Positions 44,213 to 53,520 of a DNA stretch of 64,000 nt are shown piece by piece. Made by a program: the position numbers and the translations under genes. Numbering within the stretch: position 1 is the first letter of the stretch; each line of letters opens with the position of its first letter. The stretch is from Streptomyces sp. TRM49041 (GTDB lineage: Bacteria > Actinomycetota > Actinomycetes > Streptomycetales > Streptomycetaceae): NCBI RefSeq assembly GCF_008271805.1, contig NZ_VSRY01000165.1:1-64000 (forward strand), given 5' to 3'. The notes under the pieces are model-generated. The model worked only from the letters and a program-made list of their open reading frames with translations. It was not told the DNA's origin and searched no databases.

Positions 44213-44863
44213 ATGACGGTGCGACGGGAGGATGTCTGGGTCGACTTCGGGCTCAGCGGGCTCACCAAGTGGTTCGCCGGTCCGTGGGTCGCGCAGGCCA
44301 CGCCGGAGGAGATCGTCGCGGGCGCGGCAGACTGGGGCGACGGGGTCTACGCGGCCACGCTCCTGGAGGATGCCCAGCGCCTGCTGGAGTCGGCGGTGCC
44401 GACCCGGGTGATCGAGCGCCTGTGGCGTGCGGCGACCGGGCTCCCGTACGACCCGGACGACGTGTGGCTCGACGGGCGCGCGTGGCTGCGCGAGATCGTC
44501 CGGATCTCCGTTGAGCGGGTACGCCGCGACTACCCGTCCTTCACTCCCGTACCGCCGGAGCCGCCCGCGGACGGGGCGCTGAGGGAGGCGGTCCTTGCCG
44601 AGATCCGCGCGGCCGCGCCGGCCGTGCAGGGCGCTGTCCGGGCCGACGGAGCCGACGTGGTGGCCGCGCTGGAGCAAGTGGTCGTGGAGGTCGACCCCGA
44701 CCTCGGGTTCCGGCTCTTCCTGCGGGTCCTGAAGGCGTACCTGGTCCCGGTCGCGGAGTCGCGGTACCAGCGGTACCACGTGCTGGGTGAGCGTTTCGGC
44801 TACCACGGACTCGTCGTCGACGACGGGACGCTGCAGTCCGTTCCCGATACCGACGTGGACTGA
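44213..44863 (+). CDS. Conserved hypothetical protein
   Basis: 216 residues, acidic, no membrane segment or signal. DVWVDFGLSGLTKWFAGPW opens a mixed fold, and FRLFLRVLKAYLVPVAESRYQRYHVLGERFGYHG closes it. I do not recognise the family. ATG 44213 follows GAGGAGA. The 293 bp before it hold no gene. It converges with pyk through a perfect shared terminator. Confidence 0.68.
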   Translation: MTVRREDVWVDFGLSGLTKWFAGPWVAQATPEEIVAGAADWGDGVYAATLLEDAQRLLESAVPTRVIERLWRAATGLPYDPDDVWLDGRAWLREIVRISVERVRRDYPSFTPVPPEPPADGALREAVLAEIRAAAPAVQGAVRADGADVVAALEQVVVEVDPDLGFRLFLRVLKAYLVPVAESRYQRYHVLGERFGYHGLVVDDGTLQSVPDTDVD

Positions 44864-44885
44864 CCTCCCGTCACACGCAACCGCC

Positions 44886-44930
44886 GAGGGCGGCACCCCT
44901 GTCCCTGCCCGGGACCGGGGTGCCGCCCTC
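44886..44930. terminator. Shared bidirectional terminator before pyk
   Basis: GAGGGCGGCACCCC pairs perfectly with GGGGTGCCGCCCTC (14 bp, loop 17 nt) between convergent genes. Confidence 0.8.
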
Positions 44931-44948
44931 GTTCCGCTCTGGGTCGTG

Positions 44949-46379
44949 TCAGTCGAGTTCGCCGCCGCCCAGGTGGTGGACGCGGACCATGTTCGTGGTG
45001 CCGGGGACGCCGGGCGGGGAGCCGGCGGTGATGACCATGGTGTCGCCGGCGTTGTAGCGCTGGAGCTTCAGGAGTTCGGCGTCGACCAGGTCGACCATCG
45101 CGTCGGTGTTGTCGACGTGCGGGACCACGAAGGACTCGACGCCCCAGCTCAGGGTGAGCTGGTTGCGGGTGGAGACGTCCGTCGTGAAGGCGAGGATCTG
45201 CTGGGTCGCGCGGTAGCGGGACAGGCGGCGGGCCGTGTCGCCGGACTTGGTGAAGGCGATGAGGGCCTTGCCGGAGAGGAAGTCCGCGATCTCGGCGGCC
45301 GCGCGGGCGACCGAACCGCCCTGGGTGCGGGGCTTCTTGCCGGGGACCAGGGGCTGGAGGCCCTTGGACAGCAGTTCCTCCTCCGCCGCGGTGACGATCT
45401 TCGACATCGTCTTGACCGTCTCGATCGGGTACGCGCCGACCGAGGACTCCGCGGACAGCATGACCGCGTCCGCGCCGTCCAGGATCGCGTTGGCGACATC
45501 CGAGGCCTCCGCGCGCGTCGGGCGCGAGTTGGTGATCATCGACTCCATCATCTGGGTCGCGACGATCACCGGCTTGGCGTTGCGGCGGCACATCTCGATG
45601 AGCCGCTTCTGCACCATCGGGACCTTTTCGAGCGGGTACTCGACGGCCAGGTCGCCGCGCGCCACCATCACACCGTCGAACGCCATCACGACGTCCTGCA
45701 TGTTGGCGACCGCCTGCGGCTTCTCCACCTTGGCGATGACGGGGACCCGGCGGCCCACCTCGTCCATCACGCGGTGGACGTCCTTGACGTCGTTGGCGTC
45801 GCGCACGAAGGACAGGGCGACCATGTCGCAGCCCATGCGCAGCGCGAACCGCAGGTCCTCCATGTCCTTCTCGGACAGCGCGGGGACGTTCACCGCCGCG
45901 CCCGGCAGGTTGATGCCCTTGTGGTCGGAGATGACGCCGCCCTCGATGACGATCGTCCTCACCTGGGGGCCCTCCACCTCCAGGACCTTCAGCTCGACGT
46001 TGCCGTCGTTGATCAGGATCTGGTCGCCCTTGGCGACGTCACCCGGCAGGCCCTTGTACGTGGTGCCGCAGATGGACTTGTCGCCGGGGACGTCCTCGAC
46101 GGTGATGGTGAACTCGTCACCGCGGACCAGTTCGACCGGCCCCTCGGCGAAGGTCTCCAGACGGATCTTCGGGCCCTGGAGGTCGGCGAGCACGCCGACG
46201 GCGTGCCCCGTGTCCTCGGCCGCCTTGCGGAGGCGGTGGTACCGCTCCTCGTGCTCGGCGTGGGTCCCATGGCTCATGTTGAAGCGGGCCACGTTCATGC
46301 CGGCCTCGATGAGCGCTTTCAGCTGCTCGTAGGAGTCGACGGCGGGGCCCAATGTGCAGACGATTTTGGAACGGCGCAT
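44949..46379 (-). CDS. pyk: Pyruvate kinase
   Basis: 476 residues. MRRSKIVCTLGPAV (substrate loop), GVMVARGDLAVEYPLEKVPMVQKRLI (PK signature with catalytic Lys/Asp region) and the C-terminal allosteric domain (SGKALIAFTKSGDTARRLSRYR) are all present. It makes pyruvate and ATP from phosphoenolpyruvate and ADP. It stands downstream of pta and ackA on the same strand but has its own 113-bp gap; see the promoter entry. Confidence 0.95.
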   Translation of the reverse strand: MRRSKIVCTLGPAVDSYEQLKALIEAGMNVARFNMSHGTHAEHEERYHRLRKAAEDTGHAVGVLADLQGPKIRLETFAEGPVELVRGDEFTITVEDVPGDKSICGTTYKGLPGDVAKGDQILINDGNVELKVLEVEGPQVRTIVIEGGVISDHKGINLPGAAVNVPALSEKDMEDLRFALRMGCDMVALSFVRDANDVKDVHRVMDEVGRRVPVIAKVEKPQAVANMQDVVMAFDGVMVARGDLAVEYPLEKVPMVQKRLIEMCRRNAKPVIVATQMMESMITNSRPTRAEASDVANAILDGADAVMLSAESSVGAYPIETVKTMSKIVTAAEEELLSKGLQPLVPGKKPRTQGGSVARAAAEIADFLSGKALIAFTKSGDTARRLSRYRATQQILAFTTDVSTRNQLTLSWGVESFVVPHVDNTDAMVDLVDAELLKLQRYNAGDTMVITAGSPPGVPGTTNMVRVHHLGGGELD

Positions 46380-46386
46380 AAGGCGG

Positions 46387-46420
46387 ATCCTATCGGTTTG
46401 TTTCAGTGCGGAATATTCCG
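46387..46420 (-). promoter_or_regulatory. pyk promoter region and palindrome
   Basis: TAGGAT (complement of 46387-46392) lies 7 nt before the pyk ATG, so a leaderless transcript is possible. The palindrome CGGAATATTCCG (46409-46420) occupies the -35 region, and a related half CGGAAT follows at about 46426. It may be an operator. Confidence 0.38.
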
Positions 46421-46492
46421 TCTGGCGGAATGTACAAATGGGCGGGGGGCCGCTCAGCCGAGTTCTTCGAAGTGAGCTGTTGTTTACCGATT

Positions 46493-47701
46493 TCAGTTGT
46501 TTACCAGCGAGTACGTCTGCCGTGCGATCTCCAGTTCCTCGTCCGTCGGAACCACCGCGACCGCCACTCGCGCGTCCTCCGGCGAGATCAGGCGTGGCTC
46601 CCCGGACCGTACGGCGTTGAGGTCGGCGTCCACCGCCAGGCCCAGCTCCGCCAGGCCCTCGATGGCAGCTTCCCGCACCGGGGCCGCGTTCTCACCGACA
46701 CCCGCCGTGAACGCCACCGCGTCCACCCGCCCGAGCACCGCGTAGTACCCGCCGATGTACTTCTTCAGTCGGTGGATGTACACATCGAAGGCGAGCCTGG
46801 CCCGCTCGTCGCCCTCGTCGATTCGGCGGCGGATCTCCCGCATGTCGTTGTCGCCGCACAGGCCCACCAGACCGCTCTTCTTGTTCAGCAGCGCGTCGAT
46901 CTCGTCCACCGACATCCCGGCCACCCGCTTGAGGTGGAAGGTGACCGCCGGGTCGATGTCACCCGAGCGCGTACCCATCACCAGGCCCTCCAACGGCGTC
47001 AGCCCCATCGACGTGTCCACGCACCGCCCGCCGGCCACCGCGGACGCCGAGGCGCCGTTGCCCAGGTGCAGCACGATGACGTTCACCTCGGACGGGTCCT
47101 TGCCCAGCAGCCTCGCCGTCTCGCGCGACACATACGCGTGCGAGGTGCCGTGGAAGCCGTAGCGGCGGATCCGGTACGCGTCCGCGGTCTCCGCGTCGAT
47201 CGCGTACCGGGCCGCGTACTCCGGCATCGTCGTGTGGAACGCCGTGTCGAAGACCGCCACCTGGGGGAGGTCCGGGCGCAGCGCCTGCGCCGTACGGATG
47301 CCGGTGATGTTCGCCGGGTTGTGCAGCGGCGCCACCGGAACCAGGCGCTCGACCTCCGCCAGCACCTCGTCGGTGATCACCGTGGGGGCGGAGAACCTCA
47401 GGCCGCCGTGCACCACCCGGTGGCCGATCGCCGCCAGCTCCGGCGAGTCCAGGCCGAGGCCGTCCGCGGCCAGCTCCTCCGCGACCGCCTTCAGCGCGGC
47501 CGCGTGGTCCGCGATCGGTGCCGTGCGCTCGCGCCGGGCACCGCCGTCCGTGAGCGGCGTGTGCACCAGGCGCGAGGTCGCCTCGCCGATGCGCTCCACG
47601 AGGCCGACCGCGAGCCGGGAGCTGTCTGTCATGTCGAGCAGCTGGTACTTCACCGACGACGAGCCGGAGTTGAGGACGAGGACACGGGTCGCGCTGGTCA
47701 C
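46493..47701 (-). CDS. ackA: Acetate kinase
   Basis: 402 residues. VLVLNSGSSSVKYQLLD (N-terminal phosphate loop), YRIRRYGFHGTSHAYVS and LGNGASASAVAGGRCVDTSMG are the acetokinase signatures. It interconverts acetate and acetyl phosphate. Located 67 bp after pta in the same direction, it forms the pta-ackA overflow and acetate-activation route that connects to pyruvate kinase next door. Confidence 0.95.
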   Translation of the reverse strand: MTSATRVLVLNSGSSSVKYQLLDMTDSSRLAVGLVERIGEATSRLVHTPLTDGGARRERTAPIADHAAALKAVAEELAADGLGLDSPELAAIGHRVVHGGLRFSAPTVITDEVLAEVERLVPVAPLHNPANITGIRTAQALRPDLPQVAVFDTAFHTTMPEYAARYAIDAETADAYRIRRYGFHGTSHAYVSRETARLLGKDPSEVNVIVLHLGNGASASAVAGGRCVDTSMGLTPLEGLVMGTRSGDIDPAVTFHLKRVAGMSVDEIDALLNKKSGLVGLCGDNDMREIRRRIDEGDERARLAFDVYIHRLKKYIGGYYAVLGRVDAVAFTAGVGENAAPVREAAIEGLAELGLAVDADLNAVRSGEPRLISPEDARVAVAVVPTDEELEIARQTYSLVNN

Positions 47702-47768
47702 GGTTGCGGTGCTTTCTGTCGTCGGGGAGGGGCAGGAGACGTACGGGGCGGGGGCGGGGGCGGCGCGG

Positions 47769-49853
47769 TCAGGCCGACGGCGACGGGGCCGCCTGGGCCT
47801 GGATGGCGGTGATGGCCACCGTGTTCACGATGTCGCTGACGAGCGCGCCGCGCGACAGGTCGTTCACCGGCTTGCGCAGACCCTGGAGGACCGGGCCCAC
47901 GGCCACCGCGCCCGCCGAGCGCTGCACGGCCTTGTACGTGTTGTTCCCCGTGTTCAGGTCCGGGAAGATCAGCACGCTGGCGCGGCCGGCCACCTCCGAG
48001 TCCGGCAGCTTGGTCGCCGCCACGGACGGCTCGACGGCCGCGTCGTACTGGATCGGGCCCTCGATCCTCAGCTCCGGGTGGGACGCGCGCACCAGCTTCG
48101 TCGCCTCGCGCACCTTGTCCACGTCCGCGCCCGACCCGGACGTGCCGGTCGAGTACGAGAGCATCGCGATCCGCGGCTCGACGCCGAACCGGGCCGCCGT
48201 CGCCGCCGACTGCACCGCGATGTCCGCGAGCTGCTCGGCGTCCGGGTCCGGGTTGACCGCGCAGTCGCCGTACACCAGCACCTCGTCGGCCAGGCACATG
48301 AAGAAGACCGACGACACGATCGACGCGTCCGGCTTCGTCTTGATGATCTCGAACGCGGGGCGGATCGTCGCGGCCGTCGAGTGCACCGAGCCGGACACCA
48401 TGCCGTCCGCGAGCCCCTCCTCGACCATCAGGGTGCCGAAGTAGTTGACGTCCGACACCACGTCGTACGCCAGCTCCACCGTCACGCCCCGGTGGGCGCG
48501 CAGCGCCGCGTACCGCTCCGCGAACCGCTGCCGCAGCTCGGACGTCGCCGGGTCGATCAGCTGGGCGCCGGACAGGTCGATGCTGAGGTCCGCGGCCTTC
48601 TTGCGGATCGCCTCCGGGTCGCCGAGCAGCGTCAGATCGCAGACGTCACGCCGTACGAGCACGTCGGCGGCGCGCAGCACCCGCTCCTCAGCGCCCTCCG
48701 GCAGGACGACCCGGCGACGGTCGGAGCGGGCCTGCTCCAGCAGTTCGTGCTCGAACATCATCGGCGTGACCCGGCCGCTGCGCGCCACGGAGATCCGCTT
48801 CAGCAGATCGGCCGTGTCCACGTGCCGCTCGAACAGGCCGAGCGCGGTCTCCGCCTTGCGCGGGGTCGCCGCGGTCATCTTGCCCTCCAGGGCGAACAGC
48901 TCCTGGGCGGTGGGGAAGCTGTTGCCGCTGACGGCGACCACCGGGGTGCCGGGGGCGAGCCGGGCGGCCAGGGTGAGGATCTCCTGGCTCGGCTGCTCGT
49001 TCAGGGTCAGCAGGACGCCCGCGATCGGCGGTGTACCGGCCGAGTGCGCGGCCAGGGCGCCCACCACCAGGTCGGCCCGGTCGCCGGGGGTGACGACCAG
49101 GCAGCCGGGGGTCAGGGCGTTGAGGAAGTTCGGCAGCATGGCGCCGCCGAAGACGAAGTCCAGGGCGTCCCGGGCGAGCCCCGAGTCGTCGCCCAGCACC
49201 ACCCTCGCGCCCAGCGCGTGGGTGATCTGCGCGACCGTCGGCGCGGAGAGGGCCGGTTCGTCGGGAAGGACGTAGCAGGGCACGGGGAGGCGGGCCGTGA
49301 GCCGCTCGGCTATGAGCGCGCGGTCGTCGGCGGCCACCCGGTTCACGGCCATCGCCAGTACGTCGCAGCCGAGCCCGTCGTACGCGCGGAACGCGTTGCG
49401 CGCCTCCGCCCGCACCGCGTCGGCGGGCTGCCCCTTGCCGCCGACCACCGGGATGACGGACGCGCCGAACTCGTTCGCCAGGCGCGCGTTGAGCGCCAGC
49501 TCGTCCGGGAGCTGCGTGGCGGCGAAGTCCGTACCGAGCACCAGTACGACCTCGTAGTCCCGCGCCACCGCGTGGAACCGTTCGACCAGCCGGGACACCA
49601 GCTCGTCGGCGCCCTGCTCGGCCTGGAGCGCGGACGCCTCCGAATAGTCCATGCCGTACACGGTCGCCGGGTCCTGGGAGAGCCGGTACCGGGCCCGCAG
49701 CAGTTCGAAGAGGCGGTCGGGCCCGTCGTGCACCAGGGGCCGGAACACCCCCACCCGGTCCACCTGGCGGGTCAGGAGCTCCATGACCCCCAGCTCCACG
49801 ACCTGGCGGCCGTCCCCGCGGTCGATCCCGGTCACGTACACGCTGCGCGCCAC
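47769..49853 (-). CDS. pta: Phosphate acetyltransferase
   Basis: 694 residues, the long three-domain form: an N-terminal BioD-like P-loop-related domain, a DRTGG domain in the middle, and the catalytic PTA domain from about 370 (VVLPEGAEERVLRAADVL, YGDCAVNPDPDAEQLADIA, MLSYSTGTSGSGADVDKV). It interconverts acetyl-CoA and acetyl phosphate. The GTG start at 49853 is the family start. It is the first gene before ackA. Confidence 0.94.
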   Translation of the reverse strand: MARSVYVTGIDRGDGRQVVELGVMELLTRQVDRVGVFRPLVHDGPDRLFELLRARYRLSQDPATVYGMDYSEASALQAEQGADELVSRLVERFHAVARDYEVVLVLGTDFAATQLPDELALNARLANEFGASVIPVVGGKGQPADAVRAEARNAFRAYDGLGCDVLAMAVNRVAADDRALIAERLTARLPVPCYVLPDEPALSAPTVAQITHALGARVVLGDDSGLARDALDFVFGGAMLPNFLNALTPGCLVVTPGDRADLVVGALAAHSAGTPPIAGVLLTLNEQPSQEILTLAARLAPGTPVVAVSGNSFPTAQELFALEGKMTAATPRKAETALGLFERHVDTADLLKRISVARSGRVTPMMFEHELLEQARSDRRRVVLPEGAEERVLRAADVLVRRDVCDLTLLGDPEAIRKKAADLSIDLSGAQLIDPATSELRQRFAERYAALRAHRGVTVELAYDVVSDVNYFGTLMVEEGLADGMVSGSVHSTAATIRPAFEIIKTKPDASIVSSVFFMCLADEVLVYGDCAVNPDPDAEQLADIAVQSAATAARFGVEPRIAMLSYSTGTSGSGADVDKVREATKLVRASHPELRIEGPIQYDAAVEPSVAATKLPDSEVAGRASVLIFPDLNTGNNTYKAVQRSAGAVAVGPVLQGLRKPVNDLSRGALVSDIVNTVAITAIQAQAAPSPSA

Positions 49854-49939
49854 GCCGTGCTCTCCTGTCCGTCAAGCGAGTGTGTGCCTGATACTCCGTA
49901 CTGGCGAAAAAACACCCCAGGAGGGGCGGCCATACCCTC

Positions 49940-49968
49940 TTGACAATACCTCTGTGAATGGGTAGTGC
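49940..49968 (+). promoter_or_regulatory. Consensus-like promoter upstream of pfkA
   Basis: TTGACA (49940-49945), 17-bp spacer, TAGTGC (49963-49968). It predicts a pfkA transcript with a leader of about 130 nt. This is the strongest sigma-70-type promoter I see in the window. Confidence 0.65.
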
Positions 49969-50104
49969 GCTTGCCGGGTGTCCGCGTCGACCGGCGTGGG
50001 CCCCAGGAGCCGTGGGATAATTCGAAAGGCGTGTCCGTACGACTACCGGCGATCACCGATCGACGGCCACCGACCGACGACTAGCGAGCAGGAGACACAG
50101 CACG

Positions 50105-51130
50105 ATGCGCATCGGAGTTCTCACCGCAGGCGGCGACTGCCCCGGCCTGAACGCCGTGATCCGGTCGGTCGTGCATCGCGCGCTCACCGGTCACAGCGAT
50201 GAAGTCATCGGCTTCGAGGACGGGTTCAAGGGCCTCCTCGACGGCCACTACCGGTCCCTCGACCTCAACGCGGTCAGCGGCATCCTCGCCCGTGGCGGCA
50301 CGATTCTCGGCTCCGCCCGCCTGGAGCGCGACCGGCTGCGCGAAGCCGCCGAGAACTGCGGCGCGTTGCAGCGGCGGTACGGGATCGACGTCCTCATCCC
50401 CATCGGCGGCGAAGGCACCCTGACCGCGGCGCGCATGCTGTCGGACGCAGGCATGCCGGTCGTCGGAGTCCCGAAGACCATCGACAACGACATCTCGGCG
50501 ACCGACCGGACCTTCGGCTTCGACACGGCCGTGATGGTCGCCACGGAGGCCATAGACCGTCTCAAGACCACCGCCGAGTCGCACCAGCGCGTCATGGTGG
50601 TCGAGGTGATGGGACGTCATGCCGGCTGGATCGCGCTGGAGTCCGGCATGGCCGGCGGCGCGCACGGCATCTGCCTGCCCGAGCGGCCCTTCCAGGTGGA
50701 CGACCTGGTGAAGATGGTCGAGGAGCGGTTCGCGCGCGGCAAGAAGTTCGCGGTGGTCTGCGTCGCCGAGGGCGCGCACCCCGCCGAGGGCTCGATGGAC
50801 TACCGGAAGGGCGAGATCGACCAGTACGGCCACGAGCGCTTCCAGGGCATCGGCAACCGGCTCGCCAAGGAACTGGAGAAGCGGCTCGGCAAGGAGGCCC
50901 GCCCGGTGATCCTCGGTCACGTCCAGCGTGGCGGCACCCCGACGGCGTACGACCGCGTCCTCGCCACCCGGTTCGGCTGGCACGCGGTGGAGGCCGCACA
51001 CCGCGGCGAGTTCGGCCGGATGACGGCGCTGCGCGGCACGAGTGTCGCGATGGTGCCGCTCGCGGACGCGACCAGTCAGCTGAAGACGGTGCCGGAGAGC
51101 CGGATGCTGGAGGCCGAGTCGGTCTACTGA
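50105..51130 (+). CDS. pfkA: 6-phosphofructokinase
   Basis: 341 residues. GGDCPGLNAVI (10-19), IGGEGTLTAAR with GGEGT at 101-105, PKTIDND at 123-129 and MGRHAGWIAL are the phosphofructokinase core. Glu103 replaces the usual Asp of ATP-type GGDGS; PPi-dependent enzymes carry GGDDT, so the phosphoryl donor should be tested rather than assumed. AGCAGGAGACAC precedes the ATG. It is divergent from pta. Confidence 0.92.
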   Translation: MRIGVLTAGGDCPGLNAVIRSVVHRALTGHSDEVIGFEDGFKGLLDGHYRSLDLNAVSGILARGGTILGSARLERDRLREAAENCGALQRRYGIDVLIPIGGEGTLTAARMLSDAGMPVVGVPKTIDNDISATDRTFGFDTAVMVATEAIDRLKTTAESHQRVMVVEVMGRHAGWIALESGMAGGAHGICLPERPFQVDDLVKMVEERFARGKKFAVVCVAEGAHPAEGSMDYRKGEIDQYGHERFQGIGNRLAKELEKRLGKEARPVILGHVQRGGTPTAYDRVLATRFGWHAVEAAHRGEFGRMTALRGTSVAMVPLADATSQLKTVPESRMLEAESVY

Positions 51131-51159
51131 CCGCGCGGACCGCTGTCCCCGTCCCGCTG

Positions 51160-51201
51160 GAGCGGCCTTGATCGTCCCCCCGTGAACGATCAAGGCCGCT
51201 C
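51160..51201 (+). terminator. Hairpin terminator after pfkA
   Basis: GAGCGGCCTTGATCGT pairs perfectly (16 bp) with its complement across a 10-nt loop. Confidence 0.82.
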
Positions 51202-51328
51202 CGTTGTGCGCGGCCGTGTGACGGCCGAATTCCACTCTTGAGCGCGATCGCCGCTTCAACAAGGCTTGGGGCTTGTCCCGGACATGTCCCGACTCTGTCC
51301 GAGCGCGAGTGGCGGGAGGGGAAGGCGG

Positions 51329-52696
51329 ATGGCCGACGGGGAGAGAGCTCCCGGCCCTTGGGAGATACGTGACCCCGCCGGGTTCATCGCCCGGTTGCAG
51401 GCGCTCAAGGACTGGTCCGGGCTGACCTACCGCGAACTGTCCGCCCGTGCGGAGGTGGTCGGCGACAGCCTGCCGCGCTCGACCGTCGCCAACATGCTGA
51501 CGCGCGCGACGCTGCCCCGCGAGGAGCTCCTGATCACCTTCGTCCGGGCGTGCGGCGCGGGCCCGGAGGAGACGGAGCGCTGGCTGAGGGCCCGCAAGGA
51601 ACTGGCGGCCCGCACGCGGGTGACCCCGCGCCCCGCACCACCGCACCCCACGCCTGACGCGGGCGGCGCGACGGGCCTGAGCGGCGCGGGCGGTACGGAG
51701 CGGGGTGCCTGGGAGCCGGGCGCCGGTGGCACCGGGCGGGATGGTGAGCCGGCAGGTGACGCGGGTGCCGGGAGCCGACCGGGCGCATACCCGGCTCGGC
51801 AGCGGCGGAACGGTGCCGTGCCGGCCGGGGGCGTCGCCCCCGAGGGCCCCGCGGACGGCATGCCCGGCGCGCCCGGCGCGGGTGCGGGAACGGCTGAGGG
51901 CGCGGGCGGCGGTGTGTCCGGTTCGGGCCGGGGTGGGTCCGGGGCGGGTGGCGGAGTGGCGACCGGTGCGCGGGGCGGTGAGGCGGACTCGGGCGGCAGG
52001 CCGGTGGACGCCGCCGGGGACGGGGACGGGGATGCGGACGCGGCCGGGCGGGATGTGCCGTCCGGGCGTCCCGGCGGTGCCGGTCCGGGCGGCGCGGAGC
52101 CCCGGCCGCGGCCGCGGCGGCGGTGGTGGACCGCCCGGGTCGTCGTGCCCGTCGTCGGCGGGCTCACCCTCGTCGTGGCGCTGACCACGCTCGCGTCGAT
52201 CCTGCGCGGGGACGACAAGGAGCGGCACCGGACGGAGCCCGCGGTCACCGCGCCCGCGCCGGGTCCCGTACGGGTCCGGGCCGTGCACTCCGGGCTGTGC
52301 CTCAACGAACGTCCGGGGGAGCAGAGCGGTCAGGTGTACCAGGTGGAGTGCGCGAGCGCGGATGTGCCGAGGTACGAGCTGGCCCGCCGCGGGGGCGGCC
52401 TCTGGCGGATCGTGTCCCACCACCCGGACTTCGGGCCCGGCTGCTCCGGCATCCCCGTCGAGGCCGCCGAACAGGACGGCGCCCCGCTCATCGACAACGA
52501 GTGCGGCAAGCGCGGCCCGAGCGAGGCGTTCCGGATCGAGCCCGTCGGAGACGAACCCGTGCGGGGCCACCGCATCCGCGCCGCTCACTCCGGGCTGTGC
52601 GTCACCGTGCCGGAGGCATCCCGCGAGGCGTGGACGGCCGTGGTCCAGAAGCCCTGCGCGGCGGACGGCGCCGGACAGCTGTTCAGCTTCGACTGA
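51329..52696 (+). CDS. HTH protein with membrane anchor and C-terminal ricin-like domain
   Basis: 455 residues from ATG 51329 (after GGAGGGGAAGG). An N-terminal helix-turn-helix region (GLTYRELSARAEVVGDSLPRSTVANML) is followed by about 190 residues of Gly/Pro/Ala-rich linker, a single membrane segment near 268-290 (VVVPVVGGLTLVVALTTLAS), and an extracytoplasmic C-terminal domain with HSGLCLNERPG and HSGLCVTV, the repeats of a ricin-type beta-trefoil. This could couple outside carbohydrate to inside DNA binding; the layout is seen, the role is inference. Confidence 0.75.
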   Translation: MADGERAPGPWEIRDPAGFIARLQALKDWSGLTYRELSARAEVVGDSLPRSTVANMLTRATLPREELLITFVRACGAGPEETERWLRARKELAARTRVTPRPAPPHPTPDAGGATGLSGAGGTERGAWEPGAGGTGRDGEPAGDAGAGSRPGAYPARQRRNGAVPAGGVAPEGPADGMPGAPGAGAGTAEGAGGGVSGSGRGGSGAGGGVATGARGGEADSGGRPVDAAGDGDGDADAAGRDVPSGRPGGAGPGGAEPRPRPRRRWWTARVVVPVVGGLTLVVALTTLASILRGDDKERHRTEPAVTAPAPGPVRVRAVHSGLCLNERPGEQSGQVYQVECASADVPRYELARRGGGLWRIVSHHPDFGPGCSGIPVEAAEQDGAPLIDNECGKRGPSEAFRIEPVGDEPVRGHRIRAAHSGLCVTVPEASREAWTAVVQKPCAADGAGQLFSFD

Positions 52697-52710
52697 CCCG
52701 GGGAGACGGG

Positions 52711-53397
52711 CTACAGCCGGGCCAGCGCCCAGAAGTGGTCGACGATCCGGTCCAGGAACTCCCGCCCCGCCTCGCCGCCGCTCCCCCCGGAGTCGCCCCA
52801 GCTGTACGTGGCGACCATCCGTGCCTGGTAGTCGGCGTGCAACTGCTGCAGCACGTCCTCCAGATGGTCGCGCCGCATCGGCAGCAGCTTCGCGGCCGGC
52901 CGGACGTACGCCTGCCAGCGGGTCGTCGCCGCGTCCCGCAGCACCTCCGCCAGGTCGGCGTCCTTGCCCGTCGCGTTCAGCAGCTCGCGCGGGCCGAGCC
53001 CGAGGACCTGGGCGAGCGCGGCGGTCTGCCGTTCGTTGCCGCGCCAGCGGCCGGACTCCTCCATCTTCAGGTACGCCTTGGCGTCCACGCCGATCCGCCG
53101 GGCCAGGTCGTCGGGCGCCATGCCCCGCGCCATGCGGTGCTCGCGCAGGGTCGTGGCCGCGGAGAGCAGTTCGCCGGGCGAGCACCACAGCACGCCCGCG
53201 AGCGCGGTGAGCTCGCGCGTATCGGGGCGGGCGTGGCCGCGTTCCCAGGCGACGACGGTGTCGGGGGAGACGTTCAGCCCGTACTGCGCGCGCATTCCGT
53301 ACGCGACATGACCGGGCGCCATGCCCAGACCCTCGCGGAGGCGGCGCGCGGCCCGGGCGTTGAACGGGGGGACGGAGGAGGGGGGAGACGGGTGCAC
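52711..53397 (-). CDS. Protein with two XRE-type HTH domains
   Basis: 228 residues. HTH 1: ARRLREGLGMAPGHVAYGMRAQYGLNVSPDTVVAWERG. HTH 2: LREHRMARGMAPDDLARRIGVDAKAYLKMEESG. A C-terminal helical region follows. The GTG at 53397 (VHPSPPSSVPPFN) is preferred over the TTG at 53406. It is convergent with the preceding gene (14 bp). Targets unknown. Confidence 0.75.
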   Translation of the reverse strand: MHPSPPSSVPPFNARAARRLREGLGMAPGHVAYGMRAQYGLNVSPDTVVAWERGHARPDTRELTALAGVLWCSPGELLSAATTLREHRMARGMAPDDLARRIGVDAKAYLKMEESGRWRGNERQTAALAQVLGLGPRELLNATGKDADLAEVLRDAATTRWQAYVRPAAKLLPMRRDHLEDVLQQLHADYQARMVATYSWGDSGGSGGEAGREFLDRIVDHFWALARL

Positions 53398-53520
53398 GCG
53401 CCACAAGCTAGGTGCGCTGGGTTACATCTGGCTACGGTGCGTTCAACCAACGCCGAATGTTGGAGGAACGTCCAGATCGCCCGTACTCGTGGGTAATTGA
53501 AGAATATGTGAGCGGGATAT

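Noticed and set aside
50081..53404. An 1107-codon minus-strand frame
   Set aside because: Covers pfkA and the HTH gene antisense; composition is low-complexity.
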